Origin: Pyronema omphalodes
Lineage: Eukaryota; Ascomycota; Pezizomycetes; Pezizales; Pyronemataceae
Direction of reading: 5' to 3'
Length of the DNA: 64,000 nt
NCBI GenBank assembly: GCA_024516155.1
Contig: JAJJXM010000047.1
Span: 434,001 to 498,000 of the forward strand
A program made the translations under genes and the position numbers. Under the pieces are notes generated by a model. It searched no databases, was not told the DNA's origin, and was given only the letters and a program-made list of their open reading frames with translations. This document shows positions 21,579-33,282 of the stretch, in pieces (position 1 is the stretch's first letter; each line of letters opens with the position of its first letter).

Positions 21579-22095
21579 AGGTTGGGGGTTACGGGTTGTC
21601 GGGGGAGGGGAGATGTATTATTATTTTCTTTAATCATGATTAGGATTTCAATTTCCTGTATTTTCAAGCCTATGGTTTATCTTAGACTATGAAACATATG
21701 GTGTGCACTGTGAAAGAAATCATAAGATATGAATATCTGTTGAAACAATCCAAGCTAGACTAGTACCGAAAAACAAAAAAACAAAAAAAACAAAAAAAAA
21801 AAGATTATGAAAGCACCTCCATATTTTCTTCCTCAGCTGAGTATTTCTCCTAGAGAGCAATACGCAAAGATGTAAAGGTATTTGCTGCTCCGAGAAAAAC
21901 AAAAGCAAGAGATTGGTTGTCGATCCAGCGACGGCAGTCGAGTAAATCCGGAATCTTGATACTTTTCCAGATTCCCCATTTCCAAACGGCCGATTAAGTC
22001 AAGCCTTCTCTCTTTCCGTTGAACTTTCTTACCAAAATGAGTTGTGACGACGACGTACGTTCCCCCAACCTCCACCCGAGTGATATCATATGCAC

Positions 22096-23481
22096 CTACC
22101 ACTTTCCCAACCGCAACCCCTTCTTACTTCCATCACTCTTTCTGTTCGTCTCTCCCGTTGACACCGTCCCCTTCTTCAATCCATCACTATTTCTCTCACC
22201 TGTTTGCTCGAATCCCCCCGTATTTCTCCTCATAAACTCCCTCCCCACCTCTTCCACCTCCCTCCTAATTTCCTCCTGCTTCTTCCTCTCCCTCTCCCAG
22301 TCTATCACTTCCTTCTTCACCTCTCCACCCTCCAGTTTCCGTAGTTCCTTAATCCTCCTCGCAATCTTCGTCATCTTCGCTAAACAAGTTTTAACCCCCT
22401 CCGAAGCTCTCTCCGGGTTCCTGTGAAGCCATCCTTCAAATTCCTCCTGAAACCCTTGGATGACTTCACTCCAAGCCTTACAGCATCCCTTGACACTTGT
22501 ATTTTCTCCTATCTCTCCAAAAGCAAACCTATCCACAAACGTCATCCCCATTATCGACTCCCGATTAGTAACGCCAGGAAGATAGTTTTCATTGGTATCG
22601 GTTCGATATTCTATCACCAGTCTTCCAAATTCGATACATAATGGACCAGCGGCATCAAGGGATGATTGCATTAGGATACTTAAACCATGAACTCCTACCC
22701 CTGATATCATTTTCGACTGGGAAAACGCGCCGATAAACAATGCTGCAAGGTGACGACATTGATGTAACAGTTTCTGGAAGCCAATATCATCTTCCAGTGG
22801 CAAGGGAGTCTCGGGGATTGGAAGTGGAAGGCTGGAACGAGGAGAATGAGTACTGGGGCTTTGAGGTGCTTGAAATAATGGACTCGAAACTGATATAACG
22901 GATTTGATGGAGTTTAGGGTACTTGTTGCGAATCTAGAACTGCGACTGGAAGAGTGGGCTGTGCTCGATCTTGGAGTCGGAGTTGGAGACCCGGGAACTT
23001 GAGGTGAGTCAGAGCGGAGAGGCCAGTTTTTTATGGGGGAAGTATTTGAAGGTGGGTGCCAGTGCTTGGAGGGTGATGTGGGTGCTGGTAAGGGCCAGTT
23101 TGGAGGAGGGGAATCGGTCACGAAGGTTTGTGAAATATGGGAATGGCTGACGAAGGTTGGTGAGATGGGAGCTGAGGCTCGGTCGTCATCGTCTTCGCTT
23201 GCTGCAATTGCTTCGGTGCTCTCATTTGCTTCGTGTTTAGAGGAACGAGATGGGAGGGGCCAGGTTTGTCCAGATCTCTCACTAATTGGGAGTTGTTGGC
23301 CGATTAGATCTAGCGGGGGATGTGAAACCGACTGGTTGGAGCTGAGGTCTGCTCGTGACTTCTTGCGAAGGAGTGTGCTTGGCTTCTGGAGAACTTTGTT
23401 AACAAAGAGAGCTCAGGACTGGGACTCGGACTTGAGACTCGATAGGTTGTGCATACTCACTTGAAGATTGAAGATTGGCAT
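22096..23481 (-). CDS. Unrecognised protein with Pro/Ser-rich N-terminus and coiled-coil C-terminus
   Basis: I do not recognise this protein. Model: exon 1 23481-23461 (MPIFNLQ), 75-bp intron 23460-23386 (GTGAGT..CTCCAG, phase 0), exon 2 23385-22096, total 436 aa. Exon 2 is open throughout and continues well upstream of any internal start, so a 5' exon is required. The first exon may instead begin at ATG 23679, adding 66 aa in the same frame. Residues up to about 205 are Pro/Ser/Thr-rich and probably disordered (SPTPTPRSSTAHSSSRSS). The middle (about 210-350) looks folded and helical (HQCRHLAALFIGAFSQSKM, CKAWSEVIQGFQEEFEGW). A charged helix follows (ERERKKQEEIRREVEEVG), likely coiled coil. 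No catalytic motif is seen. It lies directly downstream of the tandem duplication. Confidence 0.65.
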
Positions 23482-23679
23482 GGTTCCCGTGATTGCTTGT
23501 CGGCAATTGAGAAGAGGCGCATTGGCATTGATATTGGCAGATAATTGTAAGGTGCGAGAAGGTTCTGGACAAGAAGACGTGGCAAATAAGGCTAATGAAG
23601 GCGCAGCTGGGTTGAAACATTGAGTTGGAAATGTGAACAGAATAGAGGGGTTCAAATTTCTGGAGAGTACAACCCCCAA

Positions 23680-24587
23680 TGCTGAAAAATTTTGTACCGC
23701 GTAAAGGTATCGTTCCTATGAATTAATGAGCATGATGCCTTATGTCATCTCATTTTGAAGTCGTTGATATCTCAAATGACAAACTGCACAGTCAGGTGAG
23801 GAGGGAGGGAGTTTATAAATTCCAAGTGAGGTCAGGGGGGGTTGAAGATGGTTGATATTGAGGACCGGAATTGAGGCAGGTACTAAAGATGAATTTTCAC
23901 TTTTTGGGTCATAATTCGATGGAGGACCAAAGTGGAGGAACGGTGATGGAGGTTATGCATGGAACGTTAACAGGACCACAAACCCTAAATTGAGTGACAG
24001 ACTGTGATTGCATTTTCACGGTTAGAGAGTTTGCCTTTTACCCCACCATGTAGTGTGCTAGTGCATCTGTCGAGCGCGCGTGTCTAGACGGGAAGAATCA
24101 GGCGAGCTGCATGTATGCAAGGGGTAAAATATGCAAGGAGGCTATTAACAGATTACGTATGTATTTCCGCTGGTTGCCACGAAGTCAGGTCTTCCAGAAC
24201 TATAATTAACTACTGCATTCGTTTACTTGTACATACATCTTCTATGAATTCCCAGTATGCCGATCTATAGATCCATTTTCCCGCACCTTGCCCCCACCCC
24301 GTACTAAAAAATATTCCCCATATCCCCCTCAAATCGTTGAACGACATTAAACGCGTTGTGATCTTCAAACCTAACCAGGCCCCATGGTAACCAACCTAAA
24401 ACAATATACAAACAAAGTGAAAGGGATATAGCCAACTTTAAACTCATCCGCTAAAGGACCAACATCATAAATCTTTCATAAATCCCACCCAATTCCAACA
24501 CCTGCCAGCTGGAGAAAAAGAAAACCCTATTTCATGGAAAATTAAAACAAAAAAAAAAAACCTAAAAAGAATGAACGAAAATCTCAA
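23680..24587. other. Gene-free interval
   Basis: Interval of 908 bp between the unrecognised gene and the 3' end of PMR1. It contains the upstream gene's 5' flank and the PMR1 3' UTR. No supported frame or array was found; there is an A-rich run near 24546-24560. Confidence 0.5.
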
Positions 24588-27511
24588 TCATACAAGTGAA
24601 CTATAACCGCCCATAGCCCACTCCTTTCTCCGGCTCCAGAAGATCTTTCTGAACTCGTCCGCCAAAAACACCGTGCACGTCATTAGCATCAACATTCCAA
24701 GATCTCCTGCGCTGAGAGCCTCTGTTTGGAAAACTTTCTGAGCGGGAGGGAAGTATATGACAGTCATCTGCCCCAACAAACTCAATGCAACAGAGTAGTT
24801 GAACATTTTGTTGCTGAACAACCCAATCTCTCCCTTCAAAAATGACTTGCCCTCGGAACGACAAGCAAGTGCAAGGAACATGTCGAAACAGACGAAAGAG
24901 GTGAAGGTCATTGTGGTGTCACGGGCTGTGACCTCGCCGTCTTTCATTTCGTGAAGGTAGACGAACATGGTTCCAGTGATTATAATAAGAGCGGAAGACA
25001 GAATACGGGTGAGGACCGGGCGAGTGAGGATAGGTGCATCGCGGGCACGAGGGGGACGGGTCATGACAATGGGGTCGACGGGTTCAACACCAAGAGATTG
25101 TGCAGGTGGTCCATCCATGAGGATGTCTACATCATGTTAGCATTTCGTAGGATTACTACTAAAGGGAGGGAGAACTTACTAATCCACAAAATCTGCATAG
25201 CGTTGAGGGGAGCGTGGAAACCAAAGATGCTGCTGAGCAAAACCAAGCCGAGAGCAGCGACACTGGTACTAAGCTGGAAGGTCAAGAAATTTTGAATGTT
25301 GTAGAAAATAGCCTTTCCTTCCTCAATGGCAGAGAGGATAGTAGCAAAGTTGTCGTTGCTCAAGATCATATCACTTGCCTCTTTGGCAACATCAGTTCCC
25401 ATAATTCCCATAGAAATACCAATGTCTGCCTTCTTCAAGGCAGGAGCATCGTTAACTCCGTCACCTGTCATGGCAACGACAGCATTATTAGCTTGTAGTG
25501 CGCGGACAATGCGCATTTTGTGTTCCGGACTGGTACGGGCAAAGATACTGGTGGAGTTGATAGCTTGACTAAGCTCGGCGTCGGTCATAGCATCGATATC
25601 TTCTCCTTTAAGAACAGATTTACCAAGGCTATGAGAGTTGTTTCCAGAGTTAAGAAGGGGCATTCCAATCTTGCGGCCAATGGCGGTGGCAGTAATCTCG
25701 GAGTCTCCAGTGATCATAATAACCTTGACACTTCCACGCATAAGACGACGGATAGCATCTTCAACGCCAGGACGAGGAGGGTCGTGCATTCCAACACATC
25801 CAACGAAGGTCATTCCAGAGTAAATATCATCCTCGCTCTTTCCAGACTTGGGAACGGTGTGCTTAGCGAATGCCAAAACACGGAGTCCTTCTTCGGCCAT
25901 GGAGTCAGCAGCAGCAATGGCAGCAACCTTATGAGCAGCGTCGAGTACACCAGTCCGGCCATCCTTAGTAAGATAAGTATCGCACATTTCCAGAACCTTT
26001 TCAATAGCACCCTTAACATATGCGGTAGCGAGGTTGGCGTCGGAGAGGTTGTCTGCAACTACCACTCCCATCCATTTCTTAGAAGATGAGAAAGGAACCT
26101 CAGAAACACGCTCGAAACGTTCACGGGCGTCCTCCTCCCGGAAGGCGTCCATCATATCCAGCAAGGCAACATCCGTGGGCTGGCCAACAAAGCGAGACTT
26201 CAAACTGGAGGGATCCTCGATAACGCCACGGGCAGCTGCTGCGGAAGTAGCTGCACTTGCAGCAGCCTTCCTAGCGTTGTTACACATGTTTGCAGTCTTG
26301 ATAACGGCAAGCAAGGCGTTGTCTTTGGAGCTTTGGAGTAGTACTGATTGGTCGACGGGAGCAGTAAGGTCGGCGGTCCAGATTTTAGTAACTGTCATGT
26401 GGTTCATGGTCAAAGTACCAGTCTTGTCACTGCAGACAACGGAAACACATCCCAAAGTCTCAACACTGGGAAGCTTCCTGACAATTCCTCCACTCTTGAC
26501 CATTCTCAAAACACCGAGAGCCAAAGTAACAGTGACGATGATAGGTAGACCTTCTGGGATAGCTGCAACAGCTAGCGATACCGCGATCTGAAACATGTCT
26601 AGCATCTTTCGACCTTGCCACAATCCTATTAGGCAAATCAACCCAATCACAGCAAAACTGGCATAGCTCAGATGCTTTCCCAGAGCATCCATCGTGGCCT
26701 GTAGGGGTGTACGCGGTGTGGCAATTTCCGCCAACATGGCAGAAATAGTTCCGAATTCCGTCTTTTGACCAGTAGCAATAACAATTCCTCTACCGTGTCC
26801 ACTTCGTACAAGAGTTCCCATAAAAGCAATACAGCTGCGTTCGGATACGGGAATATCCGAGAGGGTAGGGTTCGACGAGGGAATGGGAACGGCATCGGTG
26901 GTCTTGCGGACAGGTTCAGCTTCTCCGGTCAAGTTGGATTCGTCGATTTCGAGTTCGGCAGCATGGGTAATTCGAATATCTGCCGGAATCCGGTCTCCTG
27001 TAGTAAAGGTAACAAGGTCTCCGGGAACAAGTTGTCCAGCAGGAACAACTTGGGTACTGGGGGTGCCTGCAGCGGAACCATCGCTGGAGGTAGGACGTCC
27101 GCGTAGAAGGTTGGCGAAGTGTGGTACAAGCTTGTTTAGAGCTTCCAAGCTCTTTTCCGAGCGGTATTCCTGGATAAATCCGACAGTGACGACGATGAGA
27201 ACAGCAACCGCAATGCTAATTGCATCGTTGTAGTTTTTCATCAGAAACGAGAGGACAGCACTACCGAGCAGCAGTAATATCAACGGTGACTCGACAAACT
27301 GCTTGAAGAAGCGTACGTAGACTGAGTCTTCCTCCGGCTCCGGAAGCTCGTTTGGACCGTGTAATACGCGTCGCCGATTGGCATCGTTGGCTGATGATAA
27401 CCCGTGGATCAAGCTTGTTTCTAGACGGAGAGCGGTTTCATCGACGGACAGTGAAGCGTAGACGGCGGAGGGGGGCTGCAGAGCGCAAGTATCCCGTAAG
27501 TAGGAATTCAT
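24588..27511 (-). CDS. PMR1: Ca2+/Mn2+-transporting P-type ATPase, Golgi (Pmr1/SPCA)
   Basis: Pumps Ca2+ and Mn2+ into the Golgi lumen, supporting glycosylation and secretion. Exons 27511-25180 and 25126-24588, with a 53-bp intron (GTAAGT..TAG, phase 1) joining [16 protein letters not shown]. From the first in-frame ATG (27511) the protein has 956 aa. Motifs: cation-ATPase N-domain (about 20-60), SNLTGEAEP actuator loop (192-200), AIPEGLP in TM4 (317-323), phosphorylated Asp362 in [11 protein letters not shown], then [18 protein letters not shown], and the C-terminal transmembrane bundle. All catalytic residues are intact. The fungal SPCA character ([18 protein letters not shown]) argues against PMCA or SERCA. 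The true N-terminus is uncertain: a likely first exon ([20 protein letters not shown], from 27647) cannot be joined in frame with standard sites (see findings). Divergent from RAD21. Confidence 0.93.
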
Positions 27512-29307
27512 TAGGAAAGAGAGTCGATAGGCATACAGCAGAAAGTTGCGAGCCGTTACCGTAGGAGTTGGCGGAAGTAGCAACGCCAAATGTTGTTGGG
27601 GCGAGGTCGCGTAAGGGTATCCCTTGCGGATCCTGAGCCCGGGACATAATTTCACCAAACACCGGACACCGAATAGCCAAAGACAAGTAATCAACACCGG
27701 CAATTAATGTACCGGTAACTGAGCATGAAGTAAGGGAGAATGTCGAGAGAACGATGTTGGACGGTGGTCCAGAGCAAGTCGGTACAGGTGGGTGATGAAT
27801 TAAAAGGAGAACCAGAGGATAGCTGCAGCGTCTTAGTCACTAGAGCATTAAGTGAGTGAGAGGTGGCCAGATAAGTGAGAAGCTCAGGATCGTGTGTTCT
27901 TTCAACTTCTTGGAGGGGGGAAAAAATGAGGGTTGGAGCGTTAATTGTGAGACTAGACGCGGGAATGGGGGCCACGGTGTTGAGGGAACGAATTGATCAC
28001 TCGACTTGACCGCGAAACGAAGCTCTCCAGGACAGGTAGACGGATAACCTCGTGGATGAAAGTGAGATCAGCGGGAGTGACAGTACTGGAGAGATAGTTG
28101 TATGTATGAGGGTTTTCTGAATAAGAATGAAGAAGCTTTTCTTGTCTTGACTGTAGGATCTATCTATCTATCTGATCTACATATCTGTCTTCATATTCTA
28201 TGTGGGCAGACCGTGAGGGCAGTTCCTGTTGCCTATTGCGTTGAGGCAGTGCAATCGTAAGAGAAAGTACTGATTGTACGACATCATCCACATTTTTTTT
28301 TGGGAACAAGCTTTGCATTCAGCATCACGCAGGCTTGATCCCTCACGTTGATGATAATATTTTGTTTGTAATCCGGGGGCTTTTTGGAGATGTTACGGAG
28401 TACAGCATGCTCTCTGCGTGTGGGGCTCTGCTAAAGCACACGGACCAACGATTGGCGTGGGAGCTTAATTGATGGCGATTTGCTGTCAACGAGGCGTTGT
28501 CTTTCCTTTAGCTGTTCTTGGGGTGGGAGCCCACATAGGTGTCGTGGGGAGCTTGAGAACTTTCGGTTGGAATGTTCGATCAGAGAAGGATAAGCGGCGT
28601 TAGAGCTAAGGTGGTCTGTGCGTTGGAGATCCTGTCCGATTCAATAGTAGCTGAGTAATCGCGTGGCTATCTCCCATCTTGTGATCTTATCATATCAATC
28701 AGTGCATCTAATCTTTTTAATCATTCTGCATTATCTATGCACTTCATCAACCCATCTTATCATACCATCTTATCATACCATCTTATCATACCATTTCATT
28801 ATACAATCTTATCATACCATCTCATCATACCATCTCATCATACCATCTTATCAGATAATCCCGATATGCAATTTCCCAATCACGCTGCTGGTGCGGCACG
28901 AGTCACTCGTTCTGCTCCCTCCCAACCTCCCAATTTCCACCTGCGCATCCCCAACTCAGCGCCCCTCACAAGCTAGAAAGCGCGCCGCCCCTCTCGCAGC
29001 TACCGCAATTCGCTGCTCTCCGTTTCTATCATTGGGCGTTTGAAAGAGTTCGTGTTGCAGAAACTAGAGTATTGGAAACGGTAACCAGACAACCGACCAT
29101 CGCACATTCACCAAGACCTGCACGAAGCAACACCTCATCATTACCACCCAAACAACGCGCCTTCCCCGCCGACAACACCCAACCACACAAAAACCGCCGC
29201 ATTCCGCTTCGTCACCAACCATCGTTGCTGCGAAATAGTTGTCGCGTTACGACCGTCTCGGCTTCACTCGTTTTTGCTCGTGACGCGTTGGTCGTTAAGA
29301 AACAGTC
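27512..29307. other. Divergent intergenic region PMR1/RAD21
   Basis: About 1.8 kb holding the PMR1 5' end (candidate first exon 27647-27569, on the minus strand), its leader, and the RAD21 promoter. It contains short TCTATC repeats near 28160 and the 13-bp array listed separately. No separate gene is supported. Confidence 0.5.
28749..28858 (+). repeat. 13-bp tandem repeat CATCTTATCATAC
   Basis: About eight imperfect copies of CATCTTATCATAC (variants CATCTCATCATAC, CATTTCATTATAC) roughly 450 bp upstream of RAD21. GATA cores (TTATC on this strand) recur in the unit, so a regulatory role is conceivable but not shown. Confidence 0.8.
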
Positions 29308-31508
29308 ATGTTCTACTCCGACGTCCTTCTTTCGAAAACAGGGCCTCTGGCCAGAGTCTGGCTTAGTGCCAACTTGGAGCGCAAGCTCTCAAAAACTCAC
29401 ATTTTACAGTCAAATATTCAGAACTCAGTAGAGGAGATTGTGAAGCACGACCAAGCACCTATGGCCCTTCGTTTGAGTGGACAGCTTCTTCTCGGAGTTG
29501 TCAGGATTTACTCCCGAAAGACGCGGTACCTATTGGAGGACTGTAATGAATCATTAATGAAGATTAAGATGGTATATCAAGTCCTTATTTCGAACCTCAA
29601 TTCCATTAACTAATTTCCAGGCCTTCCGCCCTGGAAACGTTGACCTTCCTGCCGGCGCCATCTCGCATACCTCCGCACAATTGACCTTGCCCGATGCCAT
29701 CACCGAAATGGACCTTCTCCTCCCCGACCCCACCCTAGAATTCGACCTTGGAAACCTCCTCGATGACCTCCCCGCACAACCCGGTCACCAGCGGAAAAAC
29801 GCTGACATCACCTTGGACTCCGGGTCCTTCATTAGCTCTATGGGTCAAGCGCGGGCGTACGACCAGGAAGAAGACCTGCAGCTTGAGGAGGATCTATTAG
29901 ACATTGACATTGGAGAAGACCGTGACATCGGAGTAGAGAATCTTCTCGGTGGATCCGACTCTATGGAAATTGGTCGTGACGCACCTCTTGCTCGCGACAT
30001 TGCCGAGGATCTCTTTGACCAATCCCGCATGTCTTTGGATTTAGGACTTGACACTCCTAAGCGTCAGCTCAGTGTTGCCCCTGCCCTTGAGGAGGAGCTC
30101 GACCTTGGCCTTGATGACCCTATGGACTTTGGTCGTGGAGGAATGGACATTGACTTTGAGGGCGACACTACGGTCCAGCCTCCCGCTGAGGTCACTCCCG
30201 TTCCTGAGGCTCAGAAAACCATCGAACCTACCCCCGCCCCCTCAGAAGTAGTTCAGGAGCCTGAAGCTGAGGTTGCCGCCGCAACCCCCAAGCCTGCCGC
30301 CCGTGAAGCTTCCCCCGCTTCCACTGCCCGCCCCAATGAATCTCGCCAGGCCACAGTAGAGCCTGTCGGTGAACCCAATGACACAACCTTCCAGATGGAT
30401 GCCGAAGATCTTCGCATGCCTTCTGAGGAAGTCGAAACTGCGCATGCCCGTGCACCTAATCCCAGAAAGAGAAAGCTTATCATCGACGCTATCACAAATT
30501 TGAAGACCTCGGATATTCGTCAGCAGCAAGAGGACCGTAGTAACATTGTTAAGCAGCCTACTTTTATGCCTCGTGACCCTACACTTTTGGCATTGGTCTC
30601 CTTGGCTAAAACTGGTGGACTTGCGAGATCGGTTTTCTTCCCAAAGAATATTGCTCCTGAGCTTGCCAACCTTCTTTCTCCTGCGTTTGTAAAGCAGCAG
30701 GCAGATCTTAAGCGTAAACGCGAGGCAGTAGCTGGTGTTGAGGAAGAGGTTGAGGGCAAGAGACCTTCACCTCCCAAGGTAGCTCGTTTGGAGCTCGATG
30801 CAGAGGAGGAAATGGAGGAGGAACAACCCCTTGAATTCCAGCAAGAAGAGGAAATTCAAGATGAGATGATGGAGTTGCCTCAAGATCTTGAAATTCCCAT
30901 GATGCCCGTAGAGGTTGATGAGAGTTTCGCACCTAGACGTGAGGGTAAGTTTAAACAAAAATCACACCTTCATCATTTATCACCATCCTACGGTTGAACC
31001 TAAAGCTAATGACGTCACATATTTAGCCACCGCATCCCCTGTTCCAGAGATCTTACCCCAGGGTGAAATCACAGCTGAAGAATACGCATCCCTCGACCTA
31101 CCTCCCGCCCAAGAAGAAGTCGATGTTCCCCACGTCATCTCCCGTGAAACTCGTCATGCAGTCCACATTCTCCGCGAACAATTCACCGAGCCGAAATCCG
31201 GATCAAAGAAATCCGATAAAAAGACAGTTCACTTCCATCAGCTATTACCTCCCAAGCAAACCACCAAGTCAGATGCGACAAAGATGTTCTTTGAGGTGCT
31301 TGTATTAGCTACAAAAGACGCTGTTGAGGTACATCAGGCTAAGGGCTTTGGTGATATCGAGATTAGACAGAAGAAGGGTCTTTGGGGAGCTTGGGCAGAG
31401 GAAAAGGATAGTCAGCAGGTTGCGGATGAGGAGGAACAGGCTAGGGATGAAGAGGAGGGTGGGGAGAGGAGACAACTCAATCTGGCGGTTGGAACTGGGA
31501 GGGCTTAG
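29308..31508 (+). CDS. RAD21: Mitotic cohesin kleisin Rad21/Scc1
   Basis: Kleisin subunit that bridges the SMC1-SMC3 heads of cohesin and holds sister chromatids together until separase cuts it. Exons 29308-29571, 29621-30944 and 31027-31508 (introns 49 and 82 bp) give 689 aa. The N-terminal Rad21/Rec8 domain is at about 1-105 (MFYSDVLLSKTGPLARVWLS, GVVRIYSRKTRYLLEDC, FRPGNVDLP), binding SMC3. A long acidic linker follows (about 110-560). The C-terminal winged helix is at about 590-660 (VHFHQLLPPKQ, MFFEVLVLATKDAVEV, IEIRQKKGLWGAW), binding SMC1. SMEIGR at residues 202-207 fits the separase consensus S-x-E-x-G-R. The mitotic Rad21 assignment rather than meiotic Rec8 rests on overall N-terminal similarity and length. 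A Glu-rich charged tail follows the winged helix. Confidence 0.95.
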
Positions 31509-32252
31509 GAAGATGATCCCGGGTACATGACAGATGAGACGATGGAACAGATGCAACGGATGGAACAGACAGGTGATAACCGATAGCAAAGACGAGGCGA
31601 AGGCGAAGCAGAAGGCCAAGACGAAGCAAGAGCCGAAGCAGAAGACGCAAGACGCAATGCGGAAGATAAGAGTCAATGAAGGCTGGATTTTATTTGGAGT
31701 TCGAGGAGTTTTTTTATGTCTTCATTATTTTTTGGACCAAGGATTTTTTTTGGAACAGTTTTTTTTCTTCTTTTCTCTTCTTTTGGGCGGATGTTTTTTT
31801 TGGGATTGGGAGGGGGGGGGGGGGGGGAGGGAAGGGGGGGATTGCAGGATTTGGAAAAAAGGAGTGATGACTTGTTTATGTTACGGTACTCAACTCTGGA
31901 GTCTGGAAAGAAAAAGAAAACAATCAGCTGCGGTAGTGTGGTTTTTGTATACTATACTATGCTTATGCTGGGGGGTTTTTTTTCTGGCTTTTTTGGCTTT
32001 TTTTTGGTTCTTTGGCTTTTTGGTTTTTTGGCTTTTTTGGTCTTTGTTCTTTGGTCTTTTGGATACCATTTCTTTTTCTTTTTATTTTTTGCCTTTTTGC
32101 CTTTTTGGACTGTGTATGTGTGTTTGTATTTCGTAGGTTATTGCGTATGCAATGGATTTTTGTTTTATACCCCTTTCTTTTCTTTGGTTGCAACTTTCGA
32201 TTTTCAAGGTATACTGATTTCTGGTTTCTGGTTTCATTACGGCTTTTTGTGA

Positions 32253-32276
32253 TGTGATGTGATGTGATGTGATGTC
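32253..32276 (+). repeat. Microsatellite (GATGT)n
   Basis: About five perfect copies of the pentanucleotide TGTGA/GATGT. Confidence 0.85.
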
Positions 32277-32324
32277 CATGCTAAAAATATTACGGAATTG
32301 ATCAAAAATAATGATGAATAATAC

Positions 32325-32410
32325 TTGATATACAGCGTGATATACTGATGATATACGGTATTGATGATATATAGTATTGATGATATATAGTATTGATGAT
32401 ATACTGATAT
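32325..32410 (+). repeat. 15-16-bp tandem repeat TATTGATGATATATAG
   Basis: Four to five imperfect units built on TGATGATATA(T/C), ending ATAGTAT or ATACTG. Confidence 0.75.
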
Positions 32411-32423
32411 CTACTTTGCTTCG

Positions 32424-32565
32424 CTTGATTTGACTTGATTCTAACTTGATTCTAACTTGACTTGATTTTAACTTGACTTTACTTGACTTGACTTGATTTG
32501 ATTCTAACTTGACTCCACTTGACTTGATTCTAACTTGATTTTAACTTGATTTGATTTGCTTGTTC
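32424..32565 (+). repeat. Imperfect repeat ACTTGATT / ACTTGATTCTA
   Basis: A dozen or more ACTTGA(T/C) units with interspersed TCTA or TTTA, giving a mixed 5- to 11-bp periodicity. Confidence 0.75.
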
Positions 32566-32940
32566 GTTTTTTTGTTTTTTTCGTTCCCCGTTAATAAATC
32601 CCCACAAACCCCTCCATCATTCCCCGCATCACTCCCCACATCAACCATCATTCCCTCCATCATTCCCCACATCAACCATCAACCATCATTCCCCACATCA
32701 CAGCCAACAAACGAAAAAAAACTCCTACCCATCACCCTGTGAATCGTGATGATATTCCATTCATGATTAGATACCGTATGTCAAAAAGGTCAATATTAAT
32801 CCATTAATCCATTAGTCCATTAAGTCATTAAGCCATTCAATTTTATACATATGTCTTTCAATGTTGTATGGTAACATATCTTCAATTTTATACATATGTC
32901 TTCAATTTTGTATGGTAACATATGTTCAGTATATATATGT

Positions 32941-32998
32941 AGTATATAGTTATGTAGTTATGTAGTTATGTAGTTATGTAGTTATGTAGTTATGTATG
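32941..32998 (+). repeat. 8-bp microsatellite (GTAGTTAT)n
   Basis: About six consecutive TAGTTATG units, preceded by TATATATGTAGTATA. Confidence 0.85.
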
Positions 32999-33077
32999 TA
33001 GGGAATAAAAAATTAAAAAATTAAAAGATCGATAACAAAAAAAGTAAAGTTCTAAAGTTCTAAAGTTCTAGATCCTG

Positions 33078-33166
33078 GAGTGTGCTTGTGCTTGTGCTTG
33101 TGCTTGTACTCGTGCTTGTACTCGTGCTTGTGCCTGTGCTTGTACTTGTACTCGTGCTTGTGCTTA
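33078..33166 (+). repeat. 6-bp microsatellite (TGCTTG)n with TACTCG variants
   Basis: About fourteen hexamers alternating TGCTTG, TACTTG and TACTCG. It produces a spurious Cys/Leu-rich frame. Confidence 0.85.
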
Positions 33167-33229
33167 ACACCCCCCCACATGACGAACCTTCCGCGACAAC
33201 TCTTTCACGATGATCCTGGGGCCTGGGGA

Positions 33230-33282
33230 GTTAGCTGGGGAAGTAACGGGGGAAGTAACTGGGGAAGTAACTGGGGAAGTGA
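33230..33282 (+). repeat. 12-bp tandem repeat GGGGAAGTAACT
   Basis: Four to five units of (T/G)GGGGAAGTAAC, imperfect at both ends. Confidence 0.8.

Larger units (their letters stand above)
20828..21857 (+). repeat. Tandem-duplication unit, copy B (decayed)
   Basis: Second direct copy of the 1.1-kb unit. Compared with copy A it keeps the promoter-like and 3' blocks. Its middle is altered by an expanded CCTCCAAGC minisatellite (about 21177-21240), a CATCTCCACC repeat (21269-21300) and a G14 run (21506-21519). Its 3' block shows several G-to-A and C-to-T differences from copy A. Confidence 0.8.

Noticed and set aside
25214..27564. Plus-strand frames of 60-189 codons opposite PMR1
   Set aside because: Antisense shadows of the conserved ATPase frame.
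28663..29043. 126-codon frame upstream of RAD21
   Set aside because: Dominated by the 13-bp CATCTTATCATAC repeat; the RAD21 start at 29308 is well supported by the conserved N-terminus.
31534..32257. Phe/Trp/Gly-rich frames of 178-200 codons downstream of RAD21
   Set aside because: Produced by T- and G-rich low-complexity DNA; no motif and no splice structure.
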